Shown here piece by piece: positions 24,608 to 31,727 of a stretch of 43,563 nucleotides of DNA. Source of the DNA: Kiritimatiellia bacterium (GTDB lineage Bacteria; Verrucomicrobiota; Kiritimatiellia; RFP12; UBA1067); the NCBI GenBank assembly GCA_017525225.1, contig JAFXTB010000136.1, positions 1-43,563 on the forward strand, given 5' to 3'. How positions within the stretch are numbered: the first letter of the stretch is position 1; the number at the start of each line of letters is the position of its first letter. Below the pieces are notes generated by a model. The model was given only the letters and a program-made list of their open reading frames with translations, was not told the DNA's origin and made no database searches. The translations under genes were made by a program, and so were the position numbers.

Positions 24608-25993
24608 TCAGGGCTGCGCCAGGATGGCGACCAGGAACGAGCGCGGCGGCAGTTCCGATGGAAATGGAACCGCGGCGTCGGTGCGGTCCTTGTCCGTGAT
24701 GCGGCACGCTGTCACGACGCGTCCCTGGAAATCGCAGGAGAGCGGGATCGCCTTGTCGGAATCATTGGCCAACATCAGTGCGGCATCCTTCTCGCCCTTG
24801 GCCGCCGTCGCCCAGAGATCCTTGCCGTCCGCCGTGCGCACGGCCACGGCGCTGCCGCGCTTGCGCAGCTCGTTGAACGCGGTGAAGGCGTAGTATGCCT
24901 TGTGCGGCTTGAAGGTGAGGGGGTTGAAGAGCGGGGAATAGTTGCCCACGCCGCAGCGCGCGTCGTAGATGCACGCCACATCGCACGGACCGTTCTGCAG
25001 TCCTATCAGCTCGGCGGCGATCCCGGCGGCCTGGATGGCCGAACCGAGGTTCTCGTGCTTGACGTACGGCAGCCACTCGTTGAATATCCGTTCACACCTG
25101 TCTGCCGTGAAACCGTAGCTGCAGAGGACCTCGTCCGCGAAGCGCACCTGCCGCATTGCCTCGGCCGGCACGGAGTAGGAATGGTAGGAGAAGAAGTCGA
25201 GCGGCCATCCGTTGTCGCGCACGGCCGCGAGGAACTTGTGGAAGCATTCCACGAAGTGCATCGTGCGCGGCGAGGAGTTTGCCGCCGGCACATGGTCGGA
25301 CCCCACGCCTGCGTAGAACCCGCATGCACCGTAGCCGCCGATCTTCAGATGCGGGAACTTAGCCTTCAGGTAGGGCGCCACCGTGCCGTACATGCGGATG
25401 TACTCGGAGAACGGCGCGCGCCACATTGGACTGCGCTCGATGTCGGGGTTGCTGTCAGGTTCGTTCCATATCTCCCAGTAGGTGATCTTGATCTTCATGC
25501 CGTCCGCCCAGCCTTCGGTGTAGTGGCGGATCACGTGCTCGCAGATGCGTTCCCACTTGGCGAAGTCCTTCGGCGGCATGGTACGCACCGGCGGCAGGCC
25601 CCACGCCGCGAAGTTCTCGATCGTCACGCCCAGGCGGAAGAACGGCTCAACTCCGTTCTTGTCGAGCGCCTGCAGGAGGGAATCCGTGTACGCGAAACGG
25701 TAGTTCTTCGGATCGTTCTCGTCGGCGTCGAAGTCGGGGAAGAGGTTGGGGATGTCCACGTACAGGCCGGTGCCGAGCCACCCGCCGACGTCATGCAGTC
25801 GCGAATAGGGGATACCCGCATCCTTGAGGTAGTGGAGCATCGTGTAGTTCCTCAGCTGCCCGATGAGAGGCGGCTGCCCGGCGCCATTGACACGCTTGAC
25901 AGGCCCCACGACCTTGTCGAAGTCAACCTTCACTTCCGCCGCGGTGGCGCAGAGCACGCCTGCGGCCAGCATCATCCAGATGTTTCGTTTCAT
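24608..25993 (-). CDS. Exported GH39-like glycoside hydrolase
   Basis: 461 residues from ATG 25993. The frame is open 21 codons further, but that part is the leader with a repeated Shine-Dalgarno. A signal peptide occupies the first 18-19 residues (MKRNIWMMLAAGVLCATAA). The GH39 pattern is clear: RLHDVGGW near the start, ITYWEIWNEPD as the acid/base site, and FNEWLPYV as a candidate nucleophile site. GH39 members include beta-xylosidases and alpha-L-iduronidases, retaining enzymes of the clan A barrel. It is the first gene of the seven-gene operon, with promoter 26045-26073. The exact substrate cannot be assigned. Confidence 0.85.
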   Translation of the reverse strand: MKRNIWMMLAAGVLCATAAEVKVDFDKVVGPVKRVNGAGQPPLIGQLRNYTMLHYLKDAGIPYSRLHDVGGWLGTGLYVDIPNLFPDFDADENDPKNYRFAYTDSLLQALDKNGVEPFFRLGVTIENFAAWGLPPVRTMPPKDFAKWERICEHVIRHYTEGWADGMKIKITYWEIWNEPDSNPDIERSPMWRAPFSEYIRMYGTVAPYLKAKFPHLKIGGYGACGFYAGVGSDHVPAANSSPRTMHFVECFHKFLAAVRDNGWPLDFFSYHSYSVPAEAMRQVRFADEVLCSYGFTADRCERIFNEWLPYVKHENLGSAIQAAGIAAELIGLQNGPCDVACIYDARCGVGNYSPLFNPLTFKPHKAYYAFTAFNELRKRGSAVAVRTADGKDLWATAAKGEKDAALMLANDSDKAIPLSCDFQGRVVTACRITDKDRTDAAVPFPSELPPRSFLVAILAQP

Positions 25994-26000
25994 CTTTTCT

Positions 26001-26036
26001 GGCACTCCTTCGTGTGTTCCTTGGCACTCCTTCGTG
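26001..26036 (-). repeat. Duplicated Shine-Dalgarno segment in the operon leader
   Basis: Two identical 14-bp copies, CACGAAGGAGTGCC on the minus strand, lie at 26001-26014 and 26023-26036 (period 22 bp). Each carries AAGGAG. The copy nearer the gene is 11 nt from ATG 25993; the far copy is about 33 nt away. The predicted transcript starts near 26038, so the leader consists almost wholly of these two units. Confidence 0.7.
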
Positions 26037-26044
26037 CTGCGACT

Positions 26045-26073
26045 AGTGTACCACATGGCGGCCGACTTCGCAA
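26045..26073 (-). promoter_or_regulatory. Promoter of the GH39-DegT-amidohydrolase operon
   Basis: TTGCGA at 26068-26073 and TACACT at 26045-26050 on the minus strand are spaced by 17 bp, and TGG precedes the -10 (extended -10). No operator repeat was noticed around it. It is the only good promoter found ahead of the seven-gene run. Confidence 0.6.
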
Positions 26074-26121
26074 GAGCGCATTGATGCCGACAGGGGCACC
26101 ATTCCCGCGTGTCCTGCCGGG

Positions 26122-27858
26122 TCAGTCGAAGATCATACCCTCGACAGGCTGACCGCCGGGCTGCATCGGATAGACGTTCGCGCGCGGCTCGACGATCACC
26201 TCCACGAAGGTGGTCCTTTCGCTGCGGATCGCCTTGCGGATGGTCGGTTCGAGCTTCGCCGGGTCAATCACGCGGTATGCCTCGGCACCATGCGCCTGGG
26301 CGAGCTTCACGAAGTCCGGCAGATAGTCGTACTTCAGATCCTGGTCGAGATGTTCGTTCTTGCAGCGTCCCTTCACCGAAAGGATCGAATCGGCGTAGTT
26401 CCTGCCGTAGAAGAGCTCCTGCCACTGCCGCACCATGCCGAGGCATGCATTGTTCACCACCACGAATGTCACGGGCAGCTTGTGCTCGACAGCCACCACG
26501 ACCTCCTCGAACGTCATCTGCGCTCCGCCGTCGCCGCAGATGGCCACCACCTTGTGGTCGGGCTTGCCGATGGCCGCGCCGATCGCTGCAGGGATGCCGA
26601 AGCCCATCGTGCCCATGCCGCCGGAGGAGATGAAGTGCCGAGCGTGCGAGTGGCGGAAGAACTGCGCCGCCCACATCTGGTGCTGGCCGACATCCGTCAC
26701 AAGCACCGCCTCGCCCTTGGATGCGCGGTCAACGGCCTCGATCACGCTCTGCGGCATGATTACGCCCGGATGCATCGGCTTGTAGGAGACCGGCCTCTCA
26801 CGCCGCCATTCGTCGATCTGCCTGAGCCACGGCTCGTGCGTGGCCGCCTTCACGCGGGAGGAAACCGTGGTGAGAACGTCCTTCACGTCCGCCACGATGC
26901 CGAGGTTCACGCGCACATTCTTGCCGATGGAGGCGGGGTCGCAGTCCACATGCACTATCGTCGCGTTCCTGGCGTAGGCGGCGAGCTTGCCGGTGACACG
27001 GTCGGAGAACCTGGCCCCGAGGGCGATCAGCAGGTCGCAGCGGCTTATCGCATAGTTCGCGGCCGCGCCGCCATGCATCCCGGCCAGCCTGAGGGAGAGC
27101 GGATCGTTCTCCGGGAAGGACCCGAGGCCCATGAGCGTCGTGGCCACGGGGATCTGGGCCTTGCGCGCAAGCGCCGCCACGTCCTTCGTGGCCCCGGAGG
27201 CGATCACTCCGCCGCCGGCATAGATGACCGGCCGCTCGGCCCCGTTGATGAGCTTCGCCAGGCGCGAGAGCTGCGCCGATGTGGCTGTGGATTCCGGGTG
27301 GTACGCTCTCAATGACACGCGCTCGGGATATTGGGCGCAGGTGGAGGCCTTCTGCACGTTCTTCGGCATGTCTATAACCACGGGGCCCGGCTTGCCGTGC
27401 GTCGCTATGTAGAAGGCCTCGGCGACCGTCTCCGGTATTTCGTCCGCGCTCTGCACCAAGAAGCTGTGCTTCGAGACCGCGCGGCAGATGCCTGTCATGT
27501 CCGCCTCCTGGAATGCGTCGGTGCCGATCTGGCTCATGGGCACCTGGCCCGTTACGCATACGAGCGGGACGCCGTCCATGTTTGCGGTCGCGAGGCCGGT
27601 GATGGTGTTGGTGGCGCCGGGACCGGATGTGACGATGCATACGCCGGGCTTGCCGGTAGCGCGCGCATAGCCGTCGGCCATGTGAACGCATCCCTGTTCG
27701 TGGCGCCCGAGGATGAACTGGAAAGGTGCATCGGTCAGGCGGTCGAAAACATCGAGGATGGAACCTCCCGGATAGCCGAACGCCACCTCGGTGCCGGCCT
27801 TGACGAGCGAATCCACCAGCGCCTGGGCGCCGGTCACGGGCTGGTTCAATCTTTTCAT
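26122..27858 (-). CDS. ilvB: Acetolactate synthase large subunit
   Basis: 578 residues from ATG 27858. An ATG at 27873 and a GTG at 27864 (GGAAGG 9 nt upstream) are alternative starts. It makes acetolactate or acetohydroxybutyrate from pyruvate, the first common step of branched-chain amino-acid synthesis. Visible features are the catalytic Glu54 in LGRHEQGCVHMADGYARATG, the thiamine diphosphate motif beginning GDGGAQMTFEE near residue 437 and closing with VVNNACLGM, and FAD/TPP segments such as VTSGPGATNTITGLATANMD. The small subunit is not adjacent; the only candidate in the window is the 86-residue ACT protein at 13871-14131. It is divergent from the second AAA ATPase gene. Confidence 0.95.
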   Translation of the reverse strand: MKRLNQPVTGAQALVDSLVKAGTEVAFGYPGGSILDVFDRLTDAPFQFILGRHEQGCVHMADGYARATGKPGVCIVTSGPGATNTITGLATANMDGVPLVCVTGQVPMSQIGTDAFQEADMTGICRAVSKHSFLVQSADEIPETVAEAFYIATHGKPGPVVIDMPKNVQKASTCAQYPERVSLRAYHPESTATSAQLSRLAKLINGAERPVIYAGGGVIASGATKDVAALARKAQIPVATTLMGLGSFPENDPLSLRLAGMHGGAAANYAISRCDLLIALGARFSDRVTGKLAAYARNATIVHVDCDPASIGKNVRVNLGIVADVKDVLTTVSSRVKAATHEPWLRQIDEWRRERPVSYKPMHPGVIMPQSVIEAVDRASKGEAVLVTDVGQHQMWAAQFFRHSHARHFISSGGMGTMGFGIPAAIGAAIGKPDHKVVAICGDGGAQMTFEEVVVAVEHKLPVTFVVVNNACLGMVRQWQELFYGRNYADSILSVKGRCKNEHLDQDLKYDYLPDFVKLAQAHGAEAYRVIDPAKLEPTIRKAIRSERTTFVEVIVEPRANVYPMQPGGQPVEGMIFD

Positions 27859-27878
27859 CTTCACTTTTTGCATCCTTC

Positions 27879-27892
27879 CGGGCTTGCGCCCG
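27879..27892 (-). other. GNRA-type hairpin in the ilvB leader
   Basis: On the minus strand CGGGC-GCAA-GCCCG forms a five-pair stem with a GNRA tetraloop directly upstream of GGAAGG, near the ilvB start region. It may stabilise or structure the short leader. No peptide or attenuator rich in branched-chain codons is visible. Confidence 0.45.
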
Positions 27893-27922
27893 ACACCTTC
27901 CTTGCCTGTTGAAAGAAGCGAT

Positions 27923-27951
27923 ATTATACCACAGGCACACCCTGCCGTCAC
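27923..27951 (-). promoter_or_regulatory. ilvB: Promoter of ilvB (extended -10)
   Basis: TATAAT at 27923-27928 is preceded by TGG (27929-27931), forming TGGTATAAT. GTGACG at 27946-27951 lies 17 bp upstream as a weak -35. The leader would be about 58 nt. Confidence 0.6.
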
Positions 27952-28030
27952 GCGAATCATCACCAAGAATTTGGAGTTAACAGGTTACCGCGAGCTTGGG
28001 GCGAAATCGCCATCTTCTGCGCCCAACCAT

Positions 28031-28070
28031 TTCGGGCGTGAAATTGCCGTATTGCATTTTCACGCCCGAA
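28031..28070. promoter_or_regulatory. Perfect 13-bp inverted repeat over the promoter of the DUF234 ATPase
   Basis: TTCGGGCGTGAAA (28031-28043) and its exact reverse complement TTTCACGCCCGAA (28058-28070) are separated by 14 nt. The right arm fills the first 13 bp of the -35/-10 spacer and the left arm lies just upstream of the -35. This is the geometry of a dimeric repressor operator. No regulator gene is adjacent, so either the ATPase itself or a distant protein binds here. Confidence 0.8.
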
Positions 28071-28081
28071 TGTGATATACT
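28052..28081 (+). promoter_or_regulatory. Sigma70-type promoter of the DUF234 ATPase
   Basis: TTGCAT (28052-28057) and TATACT (28076-28081) are separated by 18 bp. Transcription would start near 28088, giving a leader of about 25 nt that includes AAAGGAT before ATG 28113. Confidence 0.7.
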
Positions 28082-28112
28082 CTCCGCCAGGCACAGAAAG
28101 GATATCCGCATC

Positions 28113-29540
28113 ATGTTTGTTGGACGCGAAACCGAACTTAAAGACCTCGCCGCACTCTGGCGCAAAGGTACAGCCTCGCTAGTTGCCTGCCGTGGTCGTC
28201 GCCGCATCGGTAAAAGCCGCCTCGTCAACGAGTTCTCCAGGCACACCGGCGGTGCCTATATCGAGCTCGTCGGACTGCCCCCGCGTCCCGACATGACGAA
28301 CGAAAAGCAGCTGGAGGCCTTTGCGGCTGGGCTCGCCAGGGCAACGCGCCGGCCAGTCGCCACGCCCGAAAACTGGTTCCGGGCCTTTGAGCTTCTCGAC
28401 AAGGCCATCGACAACCGCCACCGCACGGTCGTACTGCTGGACGAAATCTCCTGGATGGGCGGATACGATCCTGACTTCCCCGGCTATCTCAAAACGGCCT
28501 GGGACACGATGTTCAGCCGCCACGACAAGCTCGTCCTCGTGCTCTGCGGCAGCGTCAACGCCTGGATCAAGAAGAACATCCTCGACTCCACGGGGTTCGT
28601 CGGACGCTTCTCTCGCGATTATGTCCTCGGCGAACTGACGCTTGCCGAGTCCGTAAAGTTCTGGAAGTCCGCCGCCGACCGCCTCGCCCCGCGCGAGATT
28701 TTCGACGTTCTCGCCATTACGGGCGGCATTCCGCGATACCTGGAGGAAATCGACCCCGGACTCTCGGCGGACGAGAACATCCGCCGCCTCTGCTTCTCGC
28801 CGAGCGGGACGCTCTTCAAGGATTTCAACGAGATATTCTCGGCCGTCTTTGGCGATGAGGCCGTCCTGAAGCGCAGAATCCTCGCACTTCTGGCCGACGG
28901 GCCACAGACGGGCGAAGAGCTTTCCAAAAGGCTCAAATGCGGCAACAACGGACACTTCGCCGGGCATCTGGACGCATTGTCTCTCGCAGGCTTCATTTCC
29001 GCCGAACGCGGCATCAATCCGGCCACGGGCAAACGCGCCCGTACAGGACGCTATCGCATACGCGACAACTACACGCGATTCTATCTCAAATACATCGAGC
29101 CTCACATCGTCGAAATCGAGGACGGCTCCTATCGTTTCACCTCGCTGGAGACGCTGCCCGACTGGCACGCGACTATGGGACTCCAGTTCGAGAACCTGAT
29201 AGTCAACCACTTCCGCGAGATCATCCCGCATTTGCATATCGGCAACAGCATCGTCGTTTCCGCCGCGCCCTACCGTAACCGGCGAAATTCGAGAGGCGGA
29301 GGATGCCAGATCGACCTTCTGATCCAGACCGCCCGCACAGCGTACGTCGTCGAGACCAAGCGGCAGCTTGAAATCGGGCGCAATGTCGAGGACCAGGTCG
29401 CCAGAGAGATGAAGAGACTCCACATCCGTGCCGGCATGTCCGTCCGTCCCGTGCTGGTATATCTCGGACAACTTGACGGCAGCGTTGAAGGCGACGGCTT
29501 CTTCGACGCAATAATTCCTGCGCAAGAACTGCTGAAATAA
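28113..29540 (+). CDS. AAA ATPase (ATPase_2) with C-terminal DUF234 nuclease-like domain
   Basis: 475 residues. ATG 28113 has AAAGGAT 9 nt upstream and gives MFVGRETELKDLAALW, the usual start of the family; the longer open frame is rejected because it would cross the promoter. Walker A is GRRRIGKS and Walker B is VVLLDEISWM, with GSVNAWIKKNIL as the following sensor region. A winged-helix segment follows (RRILALLADGPQTGEELSKR). The C-terminal DUF234 part has E, D and ExK spaced like a PD-(D/E)XK nuclease (GLQFENLIVNHF, QIDLLIQTARTAYVVETKR). Function is unknown for the family. It is one of only two plus-strand protein genes and is divergent from ilvB. Its architecture parallels the unrelated-looking AAA_14/DUF4143 gene at 5789-7132. 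Confidence 0.88.
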   Translation: MFVGRETELKDLAALWRKGTASLVACRGRRRIGKSRLVNEFSRHTGGAYIELVGLPPRPDMTNEKQLEAFAAGLARATRRPVATPENWFRAFELLDKAIDNRHRTVVLLDEISWMGGYDPDFPGYLKTAWDTMFSRHDKLVLVLCGSVNAWIKKNILDSTGFVGRFSRDYVLGELTLAESVKFWKSAADRLAPREIFDVLAITGGIPRYLEEIDPGLSADENIRRLCFSPSGTLFKDFNEIFSAVFGDEAVLKRRILALLADGPQTGEELSKRLKCGNNGHFAGHLDALSLAGFISAERGINPATGKRARTGRYRIRDNYTRFYLKYIEPHIVEIEDGSYRFTSLETLPDWHATMGLQFENLIVNHFREIIPHLHIGNSIVVSAAPYRNRRNSRGGGCQIDLLIQTARTAYVVETKRQLEIGRNVEDQVAREMKRLHIRAGMSVRPVLVYLGQLDGSVEGDGFFDAIIPAQELLK

Positions 29541-29550
29541 ATCGTTGCGA

Positions 29551-29556
29551 TAGAAT
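29551..29556 (+). promoter_or_regulatory. trhP: Possible -10 element for a leaderless trhP transcript
   Basis: TAGAAT ends 7 nt before the ATG at 29564, where transcription would begin at or next to the start codon. No Shine-Dalgarno and no good -35 are visible. Cotranscription with the ATPase gene, 23 nt upstream, is the alternative. Confidence 0.35.
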
Positions 29557-29563
29557 ACCCGCC

Positions 29564-30817
29564 ATGAACAGACCAGAAATACTTGCCCCGGCCGGATCGA
29601 TGACAGCCCTGCAGGCCGCGCTCGACGCCGGGGCGGACGCCGTGTACATCGGGCTGGACGCCTTCAACATGCGTGCGCGCGCATCCGCCAACTTCACCCG
29701 GGACGAACTTCCCGAGGCGGCCAGCCGTTGCCGTGCCAGGGGCGTGAGGCTCTACCTCACGCTGAACTCCATCGTCTTCGAGGGCGAACTCGCCGCCGCG
29801 GAGGACATGATCGTCTTCGCGCAACCGTTCATCGACGCCTTCATCGTCTCCGACTGGGGCGTGATCTCCCTCTGCCGCAGGCATCGCGTGCCCTTCCACG
29901 TGTCCACGCAGATGAGCTGCTCCAACTCCGCCGCAGCCCGGTTCCTTAAGGAGCAAGGCGCTTCACGCGTCGTACTCGCCCGCGAGTGTACGCTCGACGA
30001 AGCCGCCATCATAGCCCGCACGGCAGGCATCGAGGTGGAGACCTTCGTGCACGGCGCGCAGTGCGTGGCCGAATCCGGACGATGTCTCCTGTCGCACGAC
30101 GCCTACGGATGCAGCGCAAACCGCGGCGAGTGCCACCAGCCATGCCGCCGCCGCTTCCTCATAAAGGCGATCGACCGCTTCACCGACGAAAACGGCGAGC
30201 CGCTGCACGATTCCGAAGCCGAATTCGAGGTGACGCCGCACACGGTGCTTTCCGCCAAGGATCTCTGCTCGCTGCCGTTCATCGACAGGCTCGTCGCCGC
30301 AGGCATAGCATCCTTCAAGATCGAAGGCCGCGCCAGGAACGCTGAATATGTCAAGACCGTGGTCGCCGCATACCGCGAAGCGGTGGACGCCGTCCTGCGA
30401 GGCGACTTCACGCAGGAGCTCGCATCCCGTCTCGTCGAGCGCACAAAGACCGTCTTCCACCGGGAATTCGCGACCGGGCTGTTCTTCGGCAGGCCCGGCG
30501 CCGGACAGTACACCGATACCGAGGACTCCGTATCCACGATGGTGAAATGCCACGCCGGCCGCGTCATCGACTACTTCCTCAAGGCGAAGATCGCGCAGGT
30601 GAAGATCGAGGACCACCCTCTGCGCGTGGGCGATCTAGTGCAAATTCACGGCCCGACCACGGGCGTGCAGGAATTCACGGTGGAATCGCTGCGACGCGAC
30701 GACGAGACGCCGTCCATCGCCGAAAAGGGCACGTGGGTGACATTCCCCGCCCCGCGCTGCCGCGTGGGCGACAAGGTGTTCCTCATCGAACGGCGCGATC
30801 CGTCGAAGCGCCGCTGA
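29564..30817 (+). CDS. trhP: U32 family protein, TrhP-type tRNA hydroxylation protein
   Basis: 417 residues, normal for TrhP (YegQ/YrrO). The protein begins PEILAPAGSMTALQAALDAG and carries the family cysteine cluster (HGAQCVAESGRCLLSHDAYG, then NRGECHQPCRR), which may hold an iron-sulfur centre. The conserved FKIEGRARNAEYV and the barrel-like C-terminal domain are present. In characterised bacteria TrhP takes part in prephenate-dependent hydroxylation of uridine 34 in tRNA; that role is taken from the family and was not seen here. The gene is convergent with the lipoprotein isomerase gene, the two stop codons being 7 bp apart, and no terminator is visible between them. Confidence 0.88.
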   Translation: MNRPEILAPAGSMTALQAALDAGADAVYIGLDAFNMRARASANFTRDELPEAASRCRARGVRLYLTLNSIVFEGELAAAEDMIVFAQPFIDAFIVSDWGVISLCRRHRVPFHVSTQMSCSNSAAARFLKEQGASRVVLARECTLDEAAIIARTAGIEVETFVHGAQCVAESGRCLLSHDAYGCSANRGECHQPCRRRFLIKAIDRFTDENGEPLHDSEAEFEVTPHTVLSAKDLCSLPFIDRLVAAGIASFKIEGRARNAEYVKTVVAAYREAVDAVLRGDFTQELASRLVERTKTVFHREFATGLFFGRPGAGQYTDTEDSVSTMVKCHAGRVIDYFLKAKIAQVKIEDHPLRVGDLVQIHGPTTGVQEFTVESLRRDDETPSIAEKGTWVTFPAPRCRVGDKVFLIERRDPSKRR

Positions 30818-30824
30818 AGGCAGG

Positions 30825-31727
30825 TCAGAGCGCCTTCATCCTGGCAAGCGCCGTGGCGAGGGTCTCCTGCGGCGAACCGCTCTGGAGGGTCTTGCTGAAC
30901 ACCTCTACGGACAGCCACGAGGAGGCGCCTATGGAGTCGAGCGCGCCAAGGATCTCCGGCCAGGGCGCGATGCCGTCGCCCGGCCACACGCGGTCCGCAT
31001 CGGTCAGCTGCGTGCGCGGCGGAGTGGCGGGGTAGTCGTTCACATGCAGCACCGGCACCCACGACGCATCGAAGCGGCGGAACGTTTCAAACGAGCCGCC
31101 GCCGCGGTAGGTGTGGTACACGTCGGGCAGGATGCCTACGTCGGGGCGGCCCGTGGCGCGTACGACGGATATCGCGTGCTCCGGACGGAACAGCTGGATC
31201 GAATGCCCCCAGTATTCAAGCAGCGGACGCACGCCATGCTGGCGGCCGATGTTGAGAACGGCCACATATCTCTCGGCCACCTCGTCGCGGGTGACGCGCG
31301 GCGAGCCAGGTTTGTGCAGGCCGAACATCGATGCCGCGATGCACGGGCATCCCAGCTCCGCCAGCACCGCCATGTCGCGCCGGGTCTCCTCCAGGCCCTC
31401 GCGGCGGATGGATGCGTCGGGATGGGCCCACTTGCCGAACGCAATGCCGTTGACGAACGAGAAGCCGGCATCTTCGGCCATCTTGCGTATGCCGTCCAGT
31501 TCACCGGCCGCCTTCGCGGCATGGACATCCTTGAGCCAGGGCTCGATGCCATCGAAGCCGGCCTCTATGGCCAGGCGCACCTGTTCCTTGAGAGGAAGCC
31601 CGAACTCCCGAATGGAGGCGGTGTTCACCGACAGCCTGCGCCGCTTGCCCATTCCAAGCGAAGCGCATCCGGAAGCCAGCGCGGCCATGCCGCCGCAGAA
31701 GAACCGTCTTGTCAGTCTGGCGCTCAT
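30825..31727 (-). CDS. Sugar phosphate isomerase/epimerase-like TIM barrel, probable lipoprotein
   Basis: 300 residues. The N-terminus carries twin arginines (TRRFFCGGMAA) and a lipobox, LASGC, so it is probably processed as a lipoprotein with Cys20 at the mature end. The barrel is of the xylose-isomerase-like AP endonuclease 2 family: LAIEAGFDGIEPWLKDVHAA, LLEYWGHSIQLF, GILPDVYHTYRGGG, VPVLHVNDYPATP and a late SVEVF. Its ATG overlaps the dnaJ stop in ATGA, so it is translationally coupled to a chaperone gene, an odd partner. Possible activities are isomerisation or epimerisation of a keto sugar or inosose; the substrate is unknown. Confidence 0.8.
   Translation of the reverse strand: MSARLTRRFFCGGMAALASGCASLGMGKRRRLSVNTASIREFGLPLKEQVRLAIEAGFDGIEPWLKDVHAAKAAGELDGIRKMAEDAGFSFVNGIAFGKWAHPDASIRREGLEETRRDMAVLAELGCPCIAASMFGLHKPGSPRVTRDEVAERYVAVLNIGRQHGVRPLLEYWGHSIQLFRPEHAISVVRATGRPDVGILPDVYHTYRGGGSFETFRRFDASWVPVLHVNDYPATPPRTQLTDADRVWPGDGIAPWPEILGALDSIGASSWLSVEVFSKTLQSGSPQETLATALARMKAL

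Noticed and set aside
24140-26152. Plus-strand open frame of 670 codons
   Set aside because: It is opposite the GH39 gene and the start of the Tat-DegT gene, both of which have clear motifs; the plus-strand translation has none.
27859-27922. Attenuator or leader peptide for ilvB
   Set aside because: The leader has one small GNRA hairpin but no open frame rich in Leu, Val or Ile codons and no terminator/antiterminator pair.
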